A stretch of DNA of 64,000 nucleotides from CAVPUA01 sp963828015 (GTDB lineage Bacteria > Actinomycetota > Actinomycetes > Mycobacteriales > Jatrophihabitantaceae). Made by a program: the position numbers and the translations under genes. Shown one piece after another: positions 1 to 9,250 of this stretch. The notes beneath the pieces are model-generated. The model was not told the origin of the DNA, searched no databases, and saw only the letters and a program-made list of their open reading frames with translations. The stretch is taken from NCBI GenBank assembly GCA_963828015.1, contig CAWHCD010000006.1, positions 248,001-312,000 on the forward strand. The letters are read 5' to 3'. How positions within the stretch are numbered: position 1 is the first letter of the stretch; each line of letters begins with the position of its first letter.

Positions 1-1196
<1,196 letters not shown>

Positions 1197-1200
<4 letters not shown>

Positions 1201-2201
1201 TCGTCGATCTGCGCTCGGACACGGTCACCCGGCCGTCCGCGGCGATGCGTCAGGCCATGGCCGAGGCCGAGGTCGGTGACGACGTCTACGGCGAGGATCC
1301 GACCGTCAACGCCCTGGAGGCCGAGGTGGCCCGGTTGCTCGGCTTCCCGGCCGGGCTGTTCGTACCGACGGGTTCGCTGAGTAACCAGCTCGGCCTGCGG
1401 CTATTGGCCGATCCGGGTCAGGAGATCGTCTGCGACTCCCTCGCCCACATCGCGCGGGCCGAACTCGGCGCGGCGGCGGTGTTCTCGGGCATCACGTTTC
1501 GCACCTGGGCCGCCGAGCACGGGCAGCTCGACGTCGACCGGATCGCCGAGCTGATCGCACCGAACGCCGGTCCATATCAGGTCTCGACGGTCGCGATCGC
1601 GGTCGAGAACACCCACAACTTCGGTGGGGGCACCGTCCAGTCGGCTGCGCAGCTCGACTCGGTGCGCGAGCTGGCTGGGGCCAACGGCCTGGCCCTGCAC
1701 CTGGACGGGGCCCGCCTGTGGAACGCGCACGTGGCCACCGGGACGCCGCTGGCCCAGTTGGCGGCCGGGTTCGACACCGTCTCGGTCTGCCTGTCCAAGG
1801 GCCTGGGCGCGCCGGTCGGCTCGGTGCTCGTGGCCTCGAGCGAGCGGATCGCGCAGGCGCGCGTGTGGCGCAAGCGATACGGCGCCGGCATGCGTCAGGT
1901 GGGCGTGCTGGCCGCAGCCGGTCACTACGCGCTGACCCACAATGTGGCCCGGCTGGCCGAGGACCACGCCCGCGCGGCTCGGCTGGCCGACGCTCTCGGG
2001 GCGCGGGAGGCGCAGACCAACATCGTCGTGCGCGAGGTCCCCGACGCCGCCGCGGTGCTCGGCGCCGCCGCCGAGAGGGGTGTGCTCGTCTCCTCCGTCG
2101 GGCCGCGGGCGCTGCGCCTGGTCACCCATCTTGACGTGGACGATGACGACGTCGATTACGCCATCGACGTGCTGGGTCCGCTGGTTCGGCGCGACGCCTA
2201 G
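1197..2201 (+). CDS. Low-specificity L-threonine aldolase (PLP, beta-eliminating lyase family)
   Basis: The protein has 334 aa, a usual length for the family, and cleaves L-threonine or allo-threonine to glycine and acetaldehyde in the cytoplasm. It starts MIVDLRSDTVTRPS, the classic N-terminus of this fold-type I PLP family. It has GEDPTVNALE, the ENTHN segment and LHLDGARLWNA, and the Schiff-base lysine is expected at K201 in VCLSKGLGAPVGS. The GTG start overlaps the stop of the DAHP synthase gene (GTGA), which implies translational coupling. Exact substrate preference cannot be read from sequence. Confidence 0.92.
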
Positions 2202-2205
2202 GCTG
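2200..2205 (+). promoter_or_regulatory. Candidate -10 element (TAGGCT) for the uronate operon
   Basis: TAGGCT overlaps the stop of the threonine aldolase gene, 39 nt upstream of the manD start. It matches the actinobacterial TANNNT -10 pattern. No clear -35 is visible. This is inference from pattern only. Confidence 0.35.
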
Positions 2206-2244
2206 GAATCGCCAACGGTGGCGCGGATTGGACGGACGCAAGCC

Positions 2245-3483
2245 ATGATCATCGAGTTCGCAGAGGTCATCGTCACCAGCCCGGACCGCAACTTCGTGAC
2301 GCTCAAACTCACGACCGACGACGGCTTGAGCGGCATCGGCGATGCCACGCTGAACGGCCGCGAACTGGCCGTCGTGTCCTACCTGAAGGACCACGTCCTG
2401 CCGCTCCTGCTCGGACGCGACGCCCACCGCATCGAGGACACCTGGCAGTTCCTGTACCGCTCGGCGTACTGGCGTCGCGGCCCGGTCACGATGGCCGCGA
2501 TCGCCGCGGTCGACATGGCGCTGTGGGATATCAAAGGTAAAGCCGCCGGCCTGCCCGTCTACCAGCTACTGGGCGGGGCGTCGCGCAATGGGCTGCGCGC
2601 TTATGGGCACGCATCGGGGCGCGACAACGAGGAGCTGTTCGACAGCGTGCGCGCGCACCAAGAGGCGGGGTACCGCGCGATTCGCATCCAGTCAGCGGTT
2701 CCTGGGCTGAGGTCGATCTACGGCATCGCCGCCAATGAGACGTCCGAAGCGAACAAGGGCGTCCGGTACGACCACGAGCCGGCCCAGCGCGGGGGCCTTC
2801 CGAACGAGGAGGACTGGGACACATCCGCCTACCTGCGCCACATTCCTACGGTCTTCGATGCGGTGCGCAACGAGTTCGGCCCGGAGCTGCCACTGCTGCA
2901 CGACGCCCATCACCGGCTCACGCCGATCCAGGCCGCCAAGCTGGCCAAGTCGCTCGAGCCCTACGACCTGTTCTGGCTCGAGGACGTGACGCCGGCCGAG
3001 AACCAAGAGGCACTGCGCCTGGTGCGGCAGCACTCCACCACGCCGCTCGCGATCGGCGAGATCTTCAATACCGTTTGGGACTATCAGCAGCTCATCCGCG
3101 AGCAGCTCATCGACTACGTGCGCAGCGCAGTGACCCACACGGGCGGGATTTCCCATCTGCGGAAGGTGCTCGACTACGCGGCGCAGTACCAGATCAAGTC
3201 AGGCATGCACGGCCCGACCGATGTGTCCCCGGTCGGGATGGCAGCCGCGATGCACCTGGGTCTGGCCATCCACAACTTCGGTATCCAGGAGTACATGAGG
3301 CACGGCGAGAAGACCGACCAGGTGTTCCAGCAGTCCTTCACCTGGGCCGACGGCTACCTGCATCCGGGCAATCAGCCCGGCCTGGGCGTCGAGCTCGACG
3401 TCGACGAAGCGGGGAAGTATCCGTACGTTCGGGCGTATCTGCCCTTCAACCGGCTCGCCGACGGCACCGTCCATGACTGGTGA
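2245..3483 (+). CDS. manD: D-mannonate dehydratase of the enolase superfamily (ManD/RspA type)
   Basis: The protein has 412 aa and dehydrates D-mannonate to 2-keto-3-deoxygluconate (KDG). It has the N-terminal enolase cap and a C-terminal barrel. Expected Mg ligands are D220 (in LLHDAHHRL), E246 (WLEDV) and E272 (AIGEIF), with H222 as acid/base. Y159 sits exactly where characterised ManD enzymes have their catalytic tyrosine, and the metal ligands are shifted by ten residues from D210/E236/E262. An in-frame ORF extends upstream into the aldolase gene, but the ATG at 2245 gives the family N-terminus MIIEFAEVIVTSPDRN. The 3' end overlaps uxaC by 11 bp. Low-activity family members exist; the complete ligand set and the operon argue for true mannonate dehydratase. 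Confidence 0.92.
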   Translation: MIIEFAEVIVTSPDRNFVTLKLTTDDGLSGIGDATLNGRELAVVSYLKDHVLPLLLGRDAHRIEDTWQFLYRSAYWRRGPVTMAAIAAVDMALWDIKGKAAGLPVYQLLGGASRNGLRAYGHASGRDNEELFDSVRAHQEAGYRAIRIQSAVPGLRSIYGIAANETSEANKGVRYDHEPAQRGGLPNEEDWDTSAYLRHIPTVFDAVRNEFGPELPLLHDAHHRLTPIQAAKLAKSLEPYDLFWLEDVTPAENQEALRLVRQHSTTPLAIGEIFNTVWDYQQLIREQLIDYVRSAVTHTGGISHLRKVLDYAAQYQIKSGMHGPTDVSPVGMAAAMHLGLAIHNFGIQEYMRHGEKTDQVFQQSFTWADGYLHPGNQPGLGVELDVDEAGKYPYVRAYLPFNRLADGTVHDW

Positions 3484-4900
3484 GCTGACCACCCCATCCG
3501 GCGGCTGGCCCCTCGACCCGGATCGATTGCTGCCGATCGAAACCGAGGCGCGGGCCATCGCCCGGGAGCTGTTCGCCAGCGTCGAGCATCGCCCGATCAT
3601 CTCCCCGCACGGGCATGTCGCGCCGACGCTGTTGCTCGATAACCAGCCCTTCGCCGACCCGGCAACGCTGTTGATCGTGCACGACCACTACGTGACCCGG
3701 CTGCTGCACTCCGCCGGCATCGACCTCGGCGACCTCGGCGTGGGTCCGGCCGCGGCCGCCGAGCCGCGGCAGGTGTGGCGCACGTTCGCCCGGCACTGGC
3801 AGCTGTTCGCCGGCACCGCCTCGGGGTTCTGGCTCAAGCACGAACTGGTCACGCTGTTCGGCATCGACGAGCCGCCGTCGGAGGCGAACGCCGACGCCCA
3901 CTACGACCGGATCGCCCGCCGATTGGCCCAGGAAGACTTCCGCCCGCGCGCGCTCTTCGAACGCTTCGCCATCGAGGTGCTCGCGACCACCGACGATCCG
4001 CTCGACGACCTGAGCGGGCACGCCGCTCTCGCGGCCGACCAGTCCTTCCCCGGCCGGGTGCTGCCGACCTTCCGTCCGGATGCCTACATCGATCCGGCCG
4101 CGACCTCGTTCGCCGAAAACGTCGAGCGACTGACCGAATCGGTCGGCGTTTCGGTCGACGACTTCGCCGGCTACCTCGACGCTCTCGCGCAGCGCCGGGC
4201 GTACTTCATCGACCACGGGGCAGTTTCGGCCGACCACGGCGTGCGCGAGCCGTACACGGTCGACCTGGACGAGCAGGACGCCGCGCATCTGTACCGGGAC
4301 GCACTGGCCGGGACCCTGTCCTCGGCCGGGAAACGTGAACTCGGCGGGTACCTCCTCCTGCAGATGGCCCAGCTGAGCGTCCGCGACGGGCTGGTGATGA
4401 CCGTGCATCCGGGGGTATTGCGCAATCACTCCCGGCCCACCCTCGCGCGGTTCGGTCCGGACACCGGCCATGACATCCCGATCACGACCGAGTACACCCG
4501 CAACCTCCAGCCGCTGCTCGAACGGTTCGGCAACGAGAAGAACTTCCACCTCATCCTCTTCAGCGTCGACGAGGCGAGCTACAGCCGTGAGATCGCTCCG
4601 CTGGCCGGCTTCTATCCGAGTGTCTACATCGGAGCGCCCTGGTGGTTCCTCGACGCCCCGGACGCGATCCAGCGTTTCCGGGCCGCGACCACCGAAACCG
4701 CGGGCTTCTACCGGGGATCGGGTTTCGTGGACGATACTCGGGCCTACCTGTCCATCCCGGCCCGGCACGACACCGCCCGGCGCCTGGATGCCGCGTACCT
4801 CTCCCGACTGGTGCGTGAGGGGCGCCTCGAGGTCGAGGCGGCGCAACGGATAGTCGTCGACCTCGTCGACTCGATCCCGCGCCGCGCCTTCAAACTGTGA
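3473..4900 (+). CDS. uxaC: Glucuronate (uronate) isomerase
   Basis: The protein has 475 aa and converts D-glucuronate to D-fructuronate (or galacturonate to tagaturonate). It is a member of the metal-dependent amidohydrolase-like UxaC family. The N-terminal HGH metal motif is seen in ISPHGHVAP, with HDHYVTRLLHSAGI, FWLKHEL, and the late RFGNEKNFHLILF and APWWFLDAP segments typical of the family. It starts inside the last codons of manD and its TGA overlaps the GTG of the next gene, so the three genes form one translationally coupled unit. Confidence 0.93.
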   Translation: MTGELTTPSGGWPLDPDRLLPIETEARAIARELFASVEHRPIISPHGHVAPTLLLDNQPFADPATLLIVHDHYVTRLLHSAGIDLGDLGVGPAAAAEPRQVWRTFARHWQLFAGTASGFWLKHELVTLFGIDEPPSEANADAHYDRIARRLAQEDFRPRALFERFAIEVLATTDDPLDDLSGHAALAADQSFPGRVLPTFRPDAYIDPAATSFAENVERLTESVGVSVDDFAGYLDALAQRRAYFIDHGAVSADHGVREPYTVDLDEQDAAHLYRDALAGTLSSAGKRELGGYLLLQMAQLSVRDGLVMTVHPGVLRNHSRPTLARFGPDTGHDIPITTEYTRNLQPLLERFGNEKNFHLILFSVDEASYSREIAPLAGFYPSVYIGAPWWFLDAPDAIQRFRAATTETAGFYRGSGFVDDTRAYLSIPARHDTARRLDAAYLSRLVREGRLEVEAAQRIVVDLVDSIPRRAFKL

Positions 4901-6309
4901 GCGACCTCGTTCGTAGGCAGCTGCCCTCGCCGCGGGCGCTGAGCCGAGCCGCCCTCGCTGACGGCGGACGCGGGGTCGCGGCGCCGGTCCGCATCGTGCA
5001 CCTCGGGTTGGGCGCGTTCACGCGCGCGCACCAAGCCTGGTACACCTCGGTCGCCGACAGTGAGAACGAGTGGGGCATCGCCGCGTTCACCGGCCGCAGC
5101 GCATCGTCGGCGGCCACCCTGGCCGCGCAGGACGGGCTGTTCCACGTCATCGAGCGGTCGGCCACCGGTGATACCGCCCGGCTGATCACCAGCATCGTCG
5201 AGGCCGTCGACGGCGAGCGCACCGACCGGCTCCAAGTCCTGCTCGCGGCGCCGACGACTGCGATCCTCACCCTCACCATCACCGAACCCGGCTATCGACT
5301 GCGCGACGACGCGACACCGGACACCGACGATCCCGACGTGGTCCGCGACATTCAGCTCCTTCGCCGGGTGCTCGGGGCGGCCGGCACCGACGCCGCGGCG
5401 GGGCCGAAGACCGCACTGGGACGGCTGCTGCTGGGCCTGGCCGCCCGGCGGCGGGCCGATAGTGGCCCTCTGGCCATCGTTCCCTGCGACAACATCGCCG
5501 CGAACGGGCCCTTCGTCGGCACCGGTGTGCTCGCCCTGGCGACCGCGGTCCACCCCGACACCGCCGAGTGGATCGACGGCAACGTCTCGTTCATATCCAC
5601 CTGCGTCGACCGGATCACCCCCCGGACGACGGCCGCCGATCTGACGCGGGTCACCGAGCTGACCGGCTGGCGAGACGATGCCCCGGTCGTCACGGAGCCC
5701 TACCACGACTGGATTCTCAGTGGCGCGTTCCCGGCGGGACGACCGGCCTGGGAACGCGCCGGCGCCCGTTTCGTCGACGACATCGCGCCGTTCGAGCGCC
5801 GCAAGCTCTGGCTGCTCAACGGCGCGCACAGCCTGCTGGCCTACGCCGGCCTGCGGCGTGGTCACGTCACGGTCGCCGACGCCATCCTCGATCCGGCCTG
5901 CCGCGATCAGGTCTTGCGGCTGTGGGAGGAGGCGCGTACGCACCTGCCCTTCGAGCGGCTCGAGCTCGACACCTACCTCGCCGCGCTGCTGGAACGCTTG
6001 GAAAACCCACGCATCGAGCATCGGCTCGAGCAGATCTCGGCCGAGGCGGTCACGAAGCTTCGCGTGCGCCTCGTTCCCGTCGCTCACCTCGAGCGCAGCG
6101 CGGGCCGCCGGGCCGAGGGCGCCGCGGCCGCGATGGGCGCGTGGGTCGCACTTGTGCGCTCGGGACGCGTCCTGGTCGACGCGCGATGGAGCGAGGTGGC
6201 CGCCGCCAGCAGCGATTCCGACCCGACGCGTGCTCTGCTCGCGCTCCTTGACCCGGCGCTGGCCGCCGACGAGCAGTTCGTCGACGCGGTCGGCGGCCGG
6301 CGATCTTGA
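4897..6309 (+). CDS. uxuB: Mannitol dehydrogenase-family oxidoreductase, probably fructuronate reductase
   Basis: The protein has 470 aa and is predicted to reduce D-fructuronate to D-mannonate with NADH. It is a long-chain polyol dehydrogenase with an N-terminal Rossmann domain (VRIVHLGLGAFTRAHQAWY) and the catalytic K...N..H pattern in RRKLWLLNGAHSLLAYAG. The isomerase and ManD partners make fructuronate reductase likelier than mannitol dehydrogenase; tagaturonate reductase is the other option. GTG start, 4 bp overlap with uxaC. A hairpin follows the stop. Confidence 0.88.
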   Translation: MSDLVRRQLPSPRALSRAALADGGRGVAAPVRIVHLGLGAFTRAHQAWYTSVADSENEWGIAAFTGRSASSAATLAAQDGLFHVIERSATGDTARLITSIVEAVDGERTDRLQVLLAAPTTAILTLTITEPGYRLRDDATPDTDDPDVVRDIQLLRRVLGAAGTDAAAGPKTALGRLLLGLAARRRADSGPLAIVPCDNIAANGPFVGTGVLALATAVHPDTAEWIDGNVSFISTCVDRITPRTTAADLTRVTELTGWRDDAPVVTEPYHDWILSGAFPAGRPAWERAGARFVDDIAPFERRKLWLLNGAHSLLAYAGLRRGHVTVADAILDPACRDQVLRLWEEARTHLPFERLELDTYLAALLERLENPRIEHRLEQISAEAVTKLRVRLVPVAHLERSAGRRAEGAAAAMGAWVALVRSGRVLVDARWSEVAAASSDSDPTRALLALLDPALAADEQFVDAVGGRRS

Positions 6310-6330
6310 CCTAGCCCGTGAAATGCCCAT

Positions 6331-6353
6331 CCCACGACAGCGCCTGTTGTGGG
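6331..6353 (+). terminator. Strong hairpin after the uronate operon
   Basis: CCCACGACAG and CTGTTGTGGG form a 10-bp stem with one G-U pair and a 3-nt loop (CGC), 22 nt after the uxuB stop. No long T-run follows, as is common for high-GC actinobacterial terminators. It is the best hairpin seen in the left part of the window. Confidence 0.6.
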
Positions 6354-6426
6354 CTTGAGCCTGGTCGCCCTCGGGGTGAATGATCGCAGTCGAATCGGCG
6401 CCCCGGACGTGATGAGGAGACGGCTG

Positions 6427-8007
6427 ATGTCGGCATCGGATCGGTCCCATGCCCTGGAACACATCGTGGTGGTGCTGTTCGAGAACCGCTCGTTCGACAA
6501 CGTGCTCGGGCACTTGTACGGGCCCGAAGACGGCAAGGTTTTCGACGGCGTGATCGGTAAGAACCTGAGCAATCCGATCCCGGCATGGGCCGAGCATGGG
6601 GCCGATCGTGGCGATGTGCCCTATCGGGTGGCCACCGATATGGATTCGCCCAACCCGGACTCGGGTGAGGAGTACTTCCACACCAACACCCAGTTGTTCA
6701 ACATCGTCGACGATGACAACCGGTTCAAGATCGGTGAAGGGGCGACGGACCCGTGGAACGCGCCCGCGGTGGGCGTCACGCCGACGATGGACGGCTTCGT
6801 CACCGACTACATCTCCACGTTCACCGGTGAAATGGGTAGGCAACCGACCTACGACGAATACGCGCACATCATGACTGGCTGCACGCCCGAGCAACTGCCG
6901 GTGCTCAATGGCATCGCCCGGGATTTCGGGGTGTTCGACCACTGGTTCAGCGAGGTCCCGTCCCAGACGTTCATGAACCGCTCGTTCTGGACCGCGGGCA
7001 CCTCGTCAGGGTTCGTGGTGAACAGCCCGATGGGCAAGTGGCTCACCGGCAACGAGGCCGAGACGATCTTCGATCGGCTCGAGGCGCACGGGCGGACCTG
7101 GAAGGTCTACGTAATGGAGCCGATGCCGCTGTCCTTCACCGGGGTGATCCATTATCCCCGACTCAAGGAGCGGTTGGCCACCCACTTCGTGCCCTTCGCC
7201 GAGTTCGAGCGCGATGCCGCCGCCGGCACGCTGCCGCATCTTTCCCTGATCGAGCCGAACATGCTCGCCGGCCATGGTGACTACCACCCCGCGTTCGGTC
7301 GCTCCTTCTCCGCCGCGGTCGACCTGCCGATGGACAGCCCGTCCTCGATGCTGGCCGGAGAGGCGTTCCTGCAGCGGGTGTTCAACGCCTACCGCTCCGC
7401 AACGTCCGCGAGCGGTGCCAACATCTGGAACACGCCGTTGCTGATCGGGTGGGACGAGCCGGGCGGTACCTACGACCACGTCGCGCCCGGGGCGGTGCCG
7501 CCGCCGGATCCCGCGTCGCCACCTGGTGAGTTCGGCTTCAGGTTCGACCGCTCGGGCTACCGCGTGCCGGCCGTCATCGTCTCGCCCTGGGTCGAACCGG
7601 GATCGGTGTACAACGAGGAATACCGCCACACCTCCCTGCTCGCCACTCTGCGTAAGGCGTGGAACCTGGGCGAGCCGTTCACCCAGCGCGACGCACATGC
7701 GCGCACCTTCGAGCACGTCTTCTCACTCGACTCGCCCCGCGACCCGGCCGATTGGGCAGCGCCTACCGCGCGTCCGGTCCCCGAATGGACCCTGGATCCG
7801 GGGCAGGTGGGCCAGGCCCTCAGCGCGCTGGGTAAAGGGATGGCGCCGGCCCTCCTCGCCCATGCCCACCGGCTCGGCCTGGCCCTGCCAACCGAACTGA
7901 GTCAGCCGGGCGCGCAACTGCCGCCCGAACGCATCGTCGACCTGCTCCGCCAGATCGCCGCCCAGCTCTTTCCGCGGCTTGCCGGCCATACCGCCGCTCC
8001 GGTTTGA
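6427..8007 (+). CDS. Phosphoesterase/phospholipase C-family protein (PF04185 type)
   Basis: The protein has 526 aa. The N-terminal HIVVVLFENRSFDNVLGH carries the metal/nucleophile motif of the alkaline-phosphatase-like PLC/acid phosphatase family. Further family segments are DHWFSEVPSQTFMNRSFW, LSLIEPNML, GWDEPGGTYDHV and GYRVPAVIVSPWV. Start choice: GAGGAGA ends 6 nt before the ATG at 6427; an upstream in-frame ATG (6349) lacks a ribosome site. No signal peptide or twin-arginine region precedes the catalytic motif, although many relatives are exported, so cytoplasmic location or non-classical export must be considered. The substrate is unknown. Confidence 0.85.
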   Translation: MSASDRSHALEHIVVVLFENRSFDNVLGHLYGPEDGKVFDGVIGKNLSNPIPAWAEHGADRGDVPYRVATDMDSPNPDSGEEYFHTNTQLFNIVDDDNRFKIGEGATDPWNAPAVGVTPTMDGFVTDYISTFTGEMGRQPTYDEYAHIMTGCTPEQLPVLNGIARDFGVFDHWFSEVPSQTFMNRSFWTAGTSSGFVVNSPMGKWLTGNEAETIFDRLEAHGRTWKVYVMEPMPLSFTGVIHYPRLKERLATHFVPFAEFERDAAAGTLPHLSLIEPNMLAGHGDYHPAFGRSFSAAVDLPMDSPSSMLAGEAFLQRVFNAYRSATSASGANIWNTPLLIGWDEPGGTYDHVAPGAVPPPDPASPPGEFGFRFDRSGYRVPAVIVSPWVEPGSVYNEEYRHTSLLATLRKAWNLGEPFTQRDAHARTFEHVFSLDSPRDPADWAAPTARPVPEWTLDPGQVGQALSALGKGMAPALLAHAHRLGLALPTELSQPGAQLPPERIVDLLRQIAAQLFPRLAGHTAAPV

Positions 8008-8041
8008 GCTGACCGGTCCGGATCAGATCCGCGGCGCACGT

Positions 8042-8060
8042 CTCACCCTGCGTAGGTGAG
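8042..8060 (+). terminator. Hairpin between phosphoesterase and aquaporin genes
   Basis: CTCACC and GGTGAG form a perfect 6-bp stem with a 7-nt loop, 35 nt after the phosphoesterase stop. No T-run follows. It could be a terminator or part of the aquaporin leader. Confidence 0.35.
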
Positions 8061-8128
8061 GCGCGCTCATGTGTCCTGGATCACACTGGGGCCGCCATTC
8101 GGTGGCGTGGCCAGAGACGGGAGTCCTC

Positions 8129-8959
8129 ATGAGCGAGCCCACGGAGCATGTCGATGTCGTCGTCTCAACCGGGGCCGAGCTCGGGCTCGAACGCCGGCTG
8201 GCGCTCATCATCGAGGACTTCCAGGATCCCAGGCAGGAGTGGCGCAGGCTGTTCTCCGAACTGTTCGGCACGTTCTTGTTGGTCCTGGTCGCGGCCGGCG
8301 GCGGGATGATGGGGCAGGCCTTCCCCAACACCATCAGCCGCACAGCCGCGGTCGTCGCACCGGGCCTGATGGTGCTGGGCGTCATCTTGTTCATGGGCAA
8401 GGTGTCGGGCGCACACCTGAACCCGGCCGTCAGCATCGCGTTCTCCCTGCGCGGGGACTTCCCCTGGCAACGCGTGCCCGGCTACATCGTCGTTCAGCTC
8501 ATCGGTGCGTCGCTGGCGGCCTGGTTCCTCCAGGCGGTGGTGCACGTGTCCTCGTCGTACGGCTCGAACTATCCGGCGCGGTCCTACTCCTCCTTCGATG
8601 CGTTCTTGATGGAGGCGGTGCTGACGTTGGGTCTGGTCAGCGTCATCCTCGGGACGGCGTCGGGGGCCCAGAACCTCGGTGTCTTCGGGGCACTCGGCGT
8701 CGGCGGCTACATTGCGCTGGCCGGCCTGTGGGGCAGCCCGATCTCCGGCACGTCGATGAACCCGGCCCGGACCTTCGGACCGGACCTGGTCTCGGCCAAC
8801 TTCGGTTCGTACTGGGTGTACGTCGCCGGTCCGCTCGTCGGGGCGGTCCTGGCCGTGGTCATCGCCTACATCCTGCGCGGCAAGGGGGGCGGCCGGGCCG
8901 GGTCCAGCGCCGCGCAGGGCGCGCTGTTCACTGAGGCGGCAGCACCCGAGAAGGCCTGA
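8129..8959 (+). CDS. Aquaporin (MIP family, AqpZ-like)
   Basis: The protein has 276 aa with about six membrane segments. The two half-helix motifs are intact: NPA in GAHLNPAVS and NPA in TSMNPARTFGP. NPART after the second box resembles water channels (AqpZ) more than glycerol facilitators, which usually have NPARD. A hydrophilic N-terminal arm of about 45 residues precedes the first helix (WRRLFSELFGTFLLVLV), longer than in E. coli AqpZ. The start at 8129 follows a GACGGGAG ribosome site; the in-frame ATG at 8069 is less likely. Confidence 0.9.
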   Translation: MSEPTEHVDVVVSTGAELGLERRLALIIEDFQDPRQEWRRLFSELFGTFLLVLVAAGGGMMGQAFPNTISRTAAVVAPGLMVLGVILFMGKVSGAHLNPAVSIAFSLRGDFPWQRVPGYIVVQLIGASLAAWFLQAVVHVSSSYGSNYPARSYSSFDAFLMEAVLTLGLVSVILGTASGAQNLGVFGALGVGGYIALAGLWGSPISGTSMNPARTFGPDLVSANFGSYWVYVAGPLVGAVLAVVIAYILRGKGGGRAGSSAAQGALFTEAAAPEKA

Positions 8960-9250
8960 GTCGGCCTCAGTCTCCGACCATCCGTCCAGGCTCCGTGCAC
9001 CAAGACGATCTCAGGTTGGACATTAATTACCGCACGGCTCATCGATCGTGGAGCAGATCCCTCGGTAGTAGCCCGGCTGGACGGCGGACGGGGGCCGCCT
9101 GAATACCAATAGTGTTCAACCCATCGCTATTCGTGTGTGTTTGACGTATAGTCCGAGGGGCTACGGGCCTTCGTGCATGTTGGCGATGAAACGCCAGTGT
9201 CTCTTGTAGCGATCGGCTACCGAGCCTGCGGGCTTGGATCGGCGCTCCCT
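8960..9250 (+). promoter_or_regulatory. Intergenic region with possible structured 5' leader of the ice-binding-like gene
   Basis: No gene is seen. The left half is unusually AT-rich (ATTAATTACC near 9021). The right half (about 9155-9245) can fold: CTAC at 9162 pairs with GTAG near 9208, enclosing TGGCG/CGCCA with a 6-nt loop (9181-9196), followed by TCGG-CTA-CCGA and AGCC-TGC-GGGCT. The order of GGCTACGGG and GGCTACCG elements loosely recalls the 3' part of a cyclic-di-GMP-I (GEMM) aptamer, but the conserved 5' half is not evident. A structured leader is plausible and the class is unproven. Confidence 0.3.

Noticed and set aside
1942..2244. Upstream extension of manD through threonine aldolase
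   Set aside because: It is out of frame with a good aldolase gene; family N-terminus begins at 2245.
4744..6942. 732-codon minus-strand frame opposite uxuB
   Set aside because: It is antisense to a clear dehydrogenase and the start of the phosphoesterase; codon bias follows the plus strand.
9060..9250. Cyclic-di-GMP-I riboswitch before the ice-binding-like gene
   Set aside because: Only the 3' GGCTAC elements resemble the aptamer; the GNRA-loop stem and the CGCAAAGC core are not found. Kept only as an unclassified structured leader.
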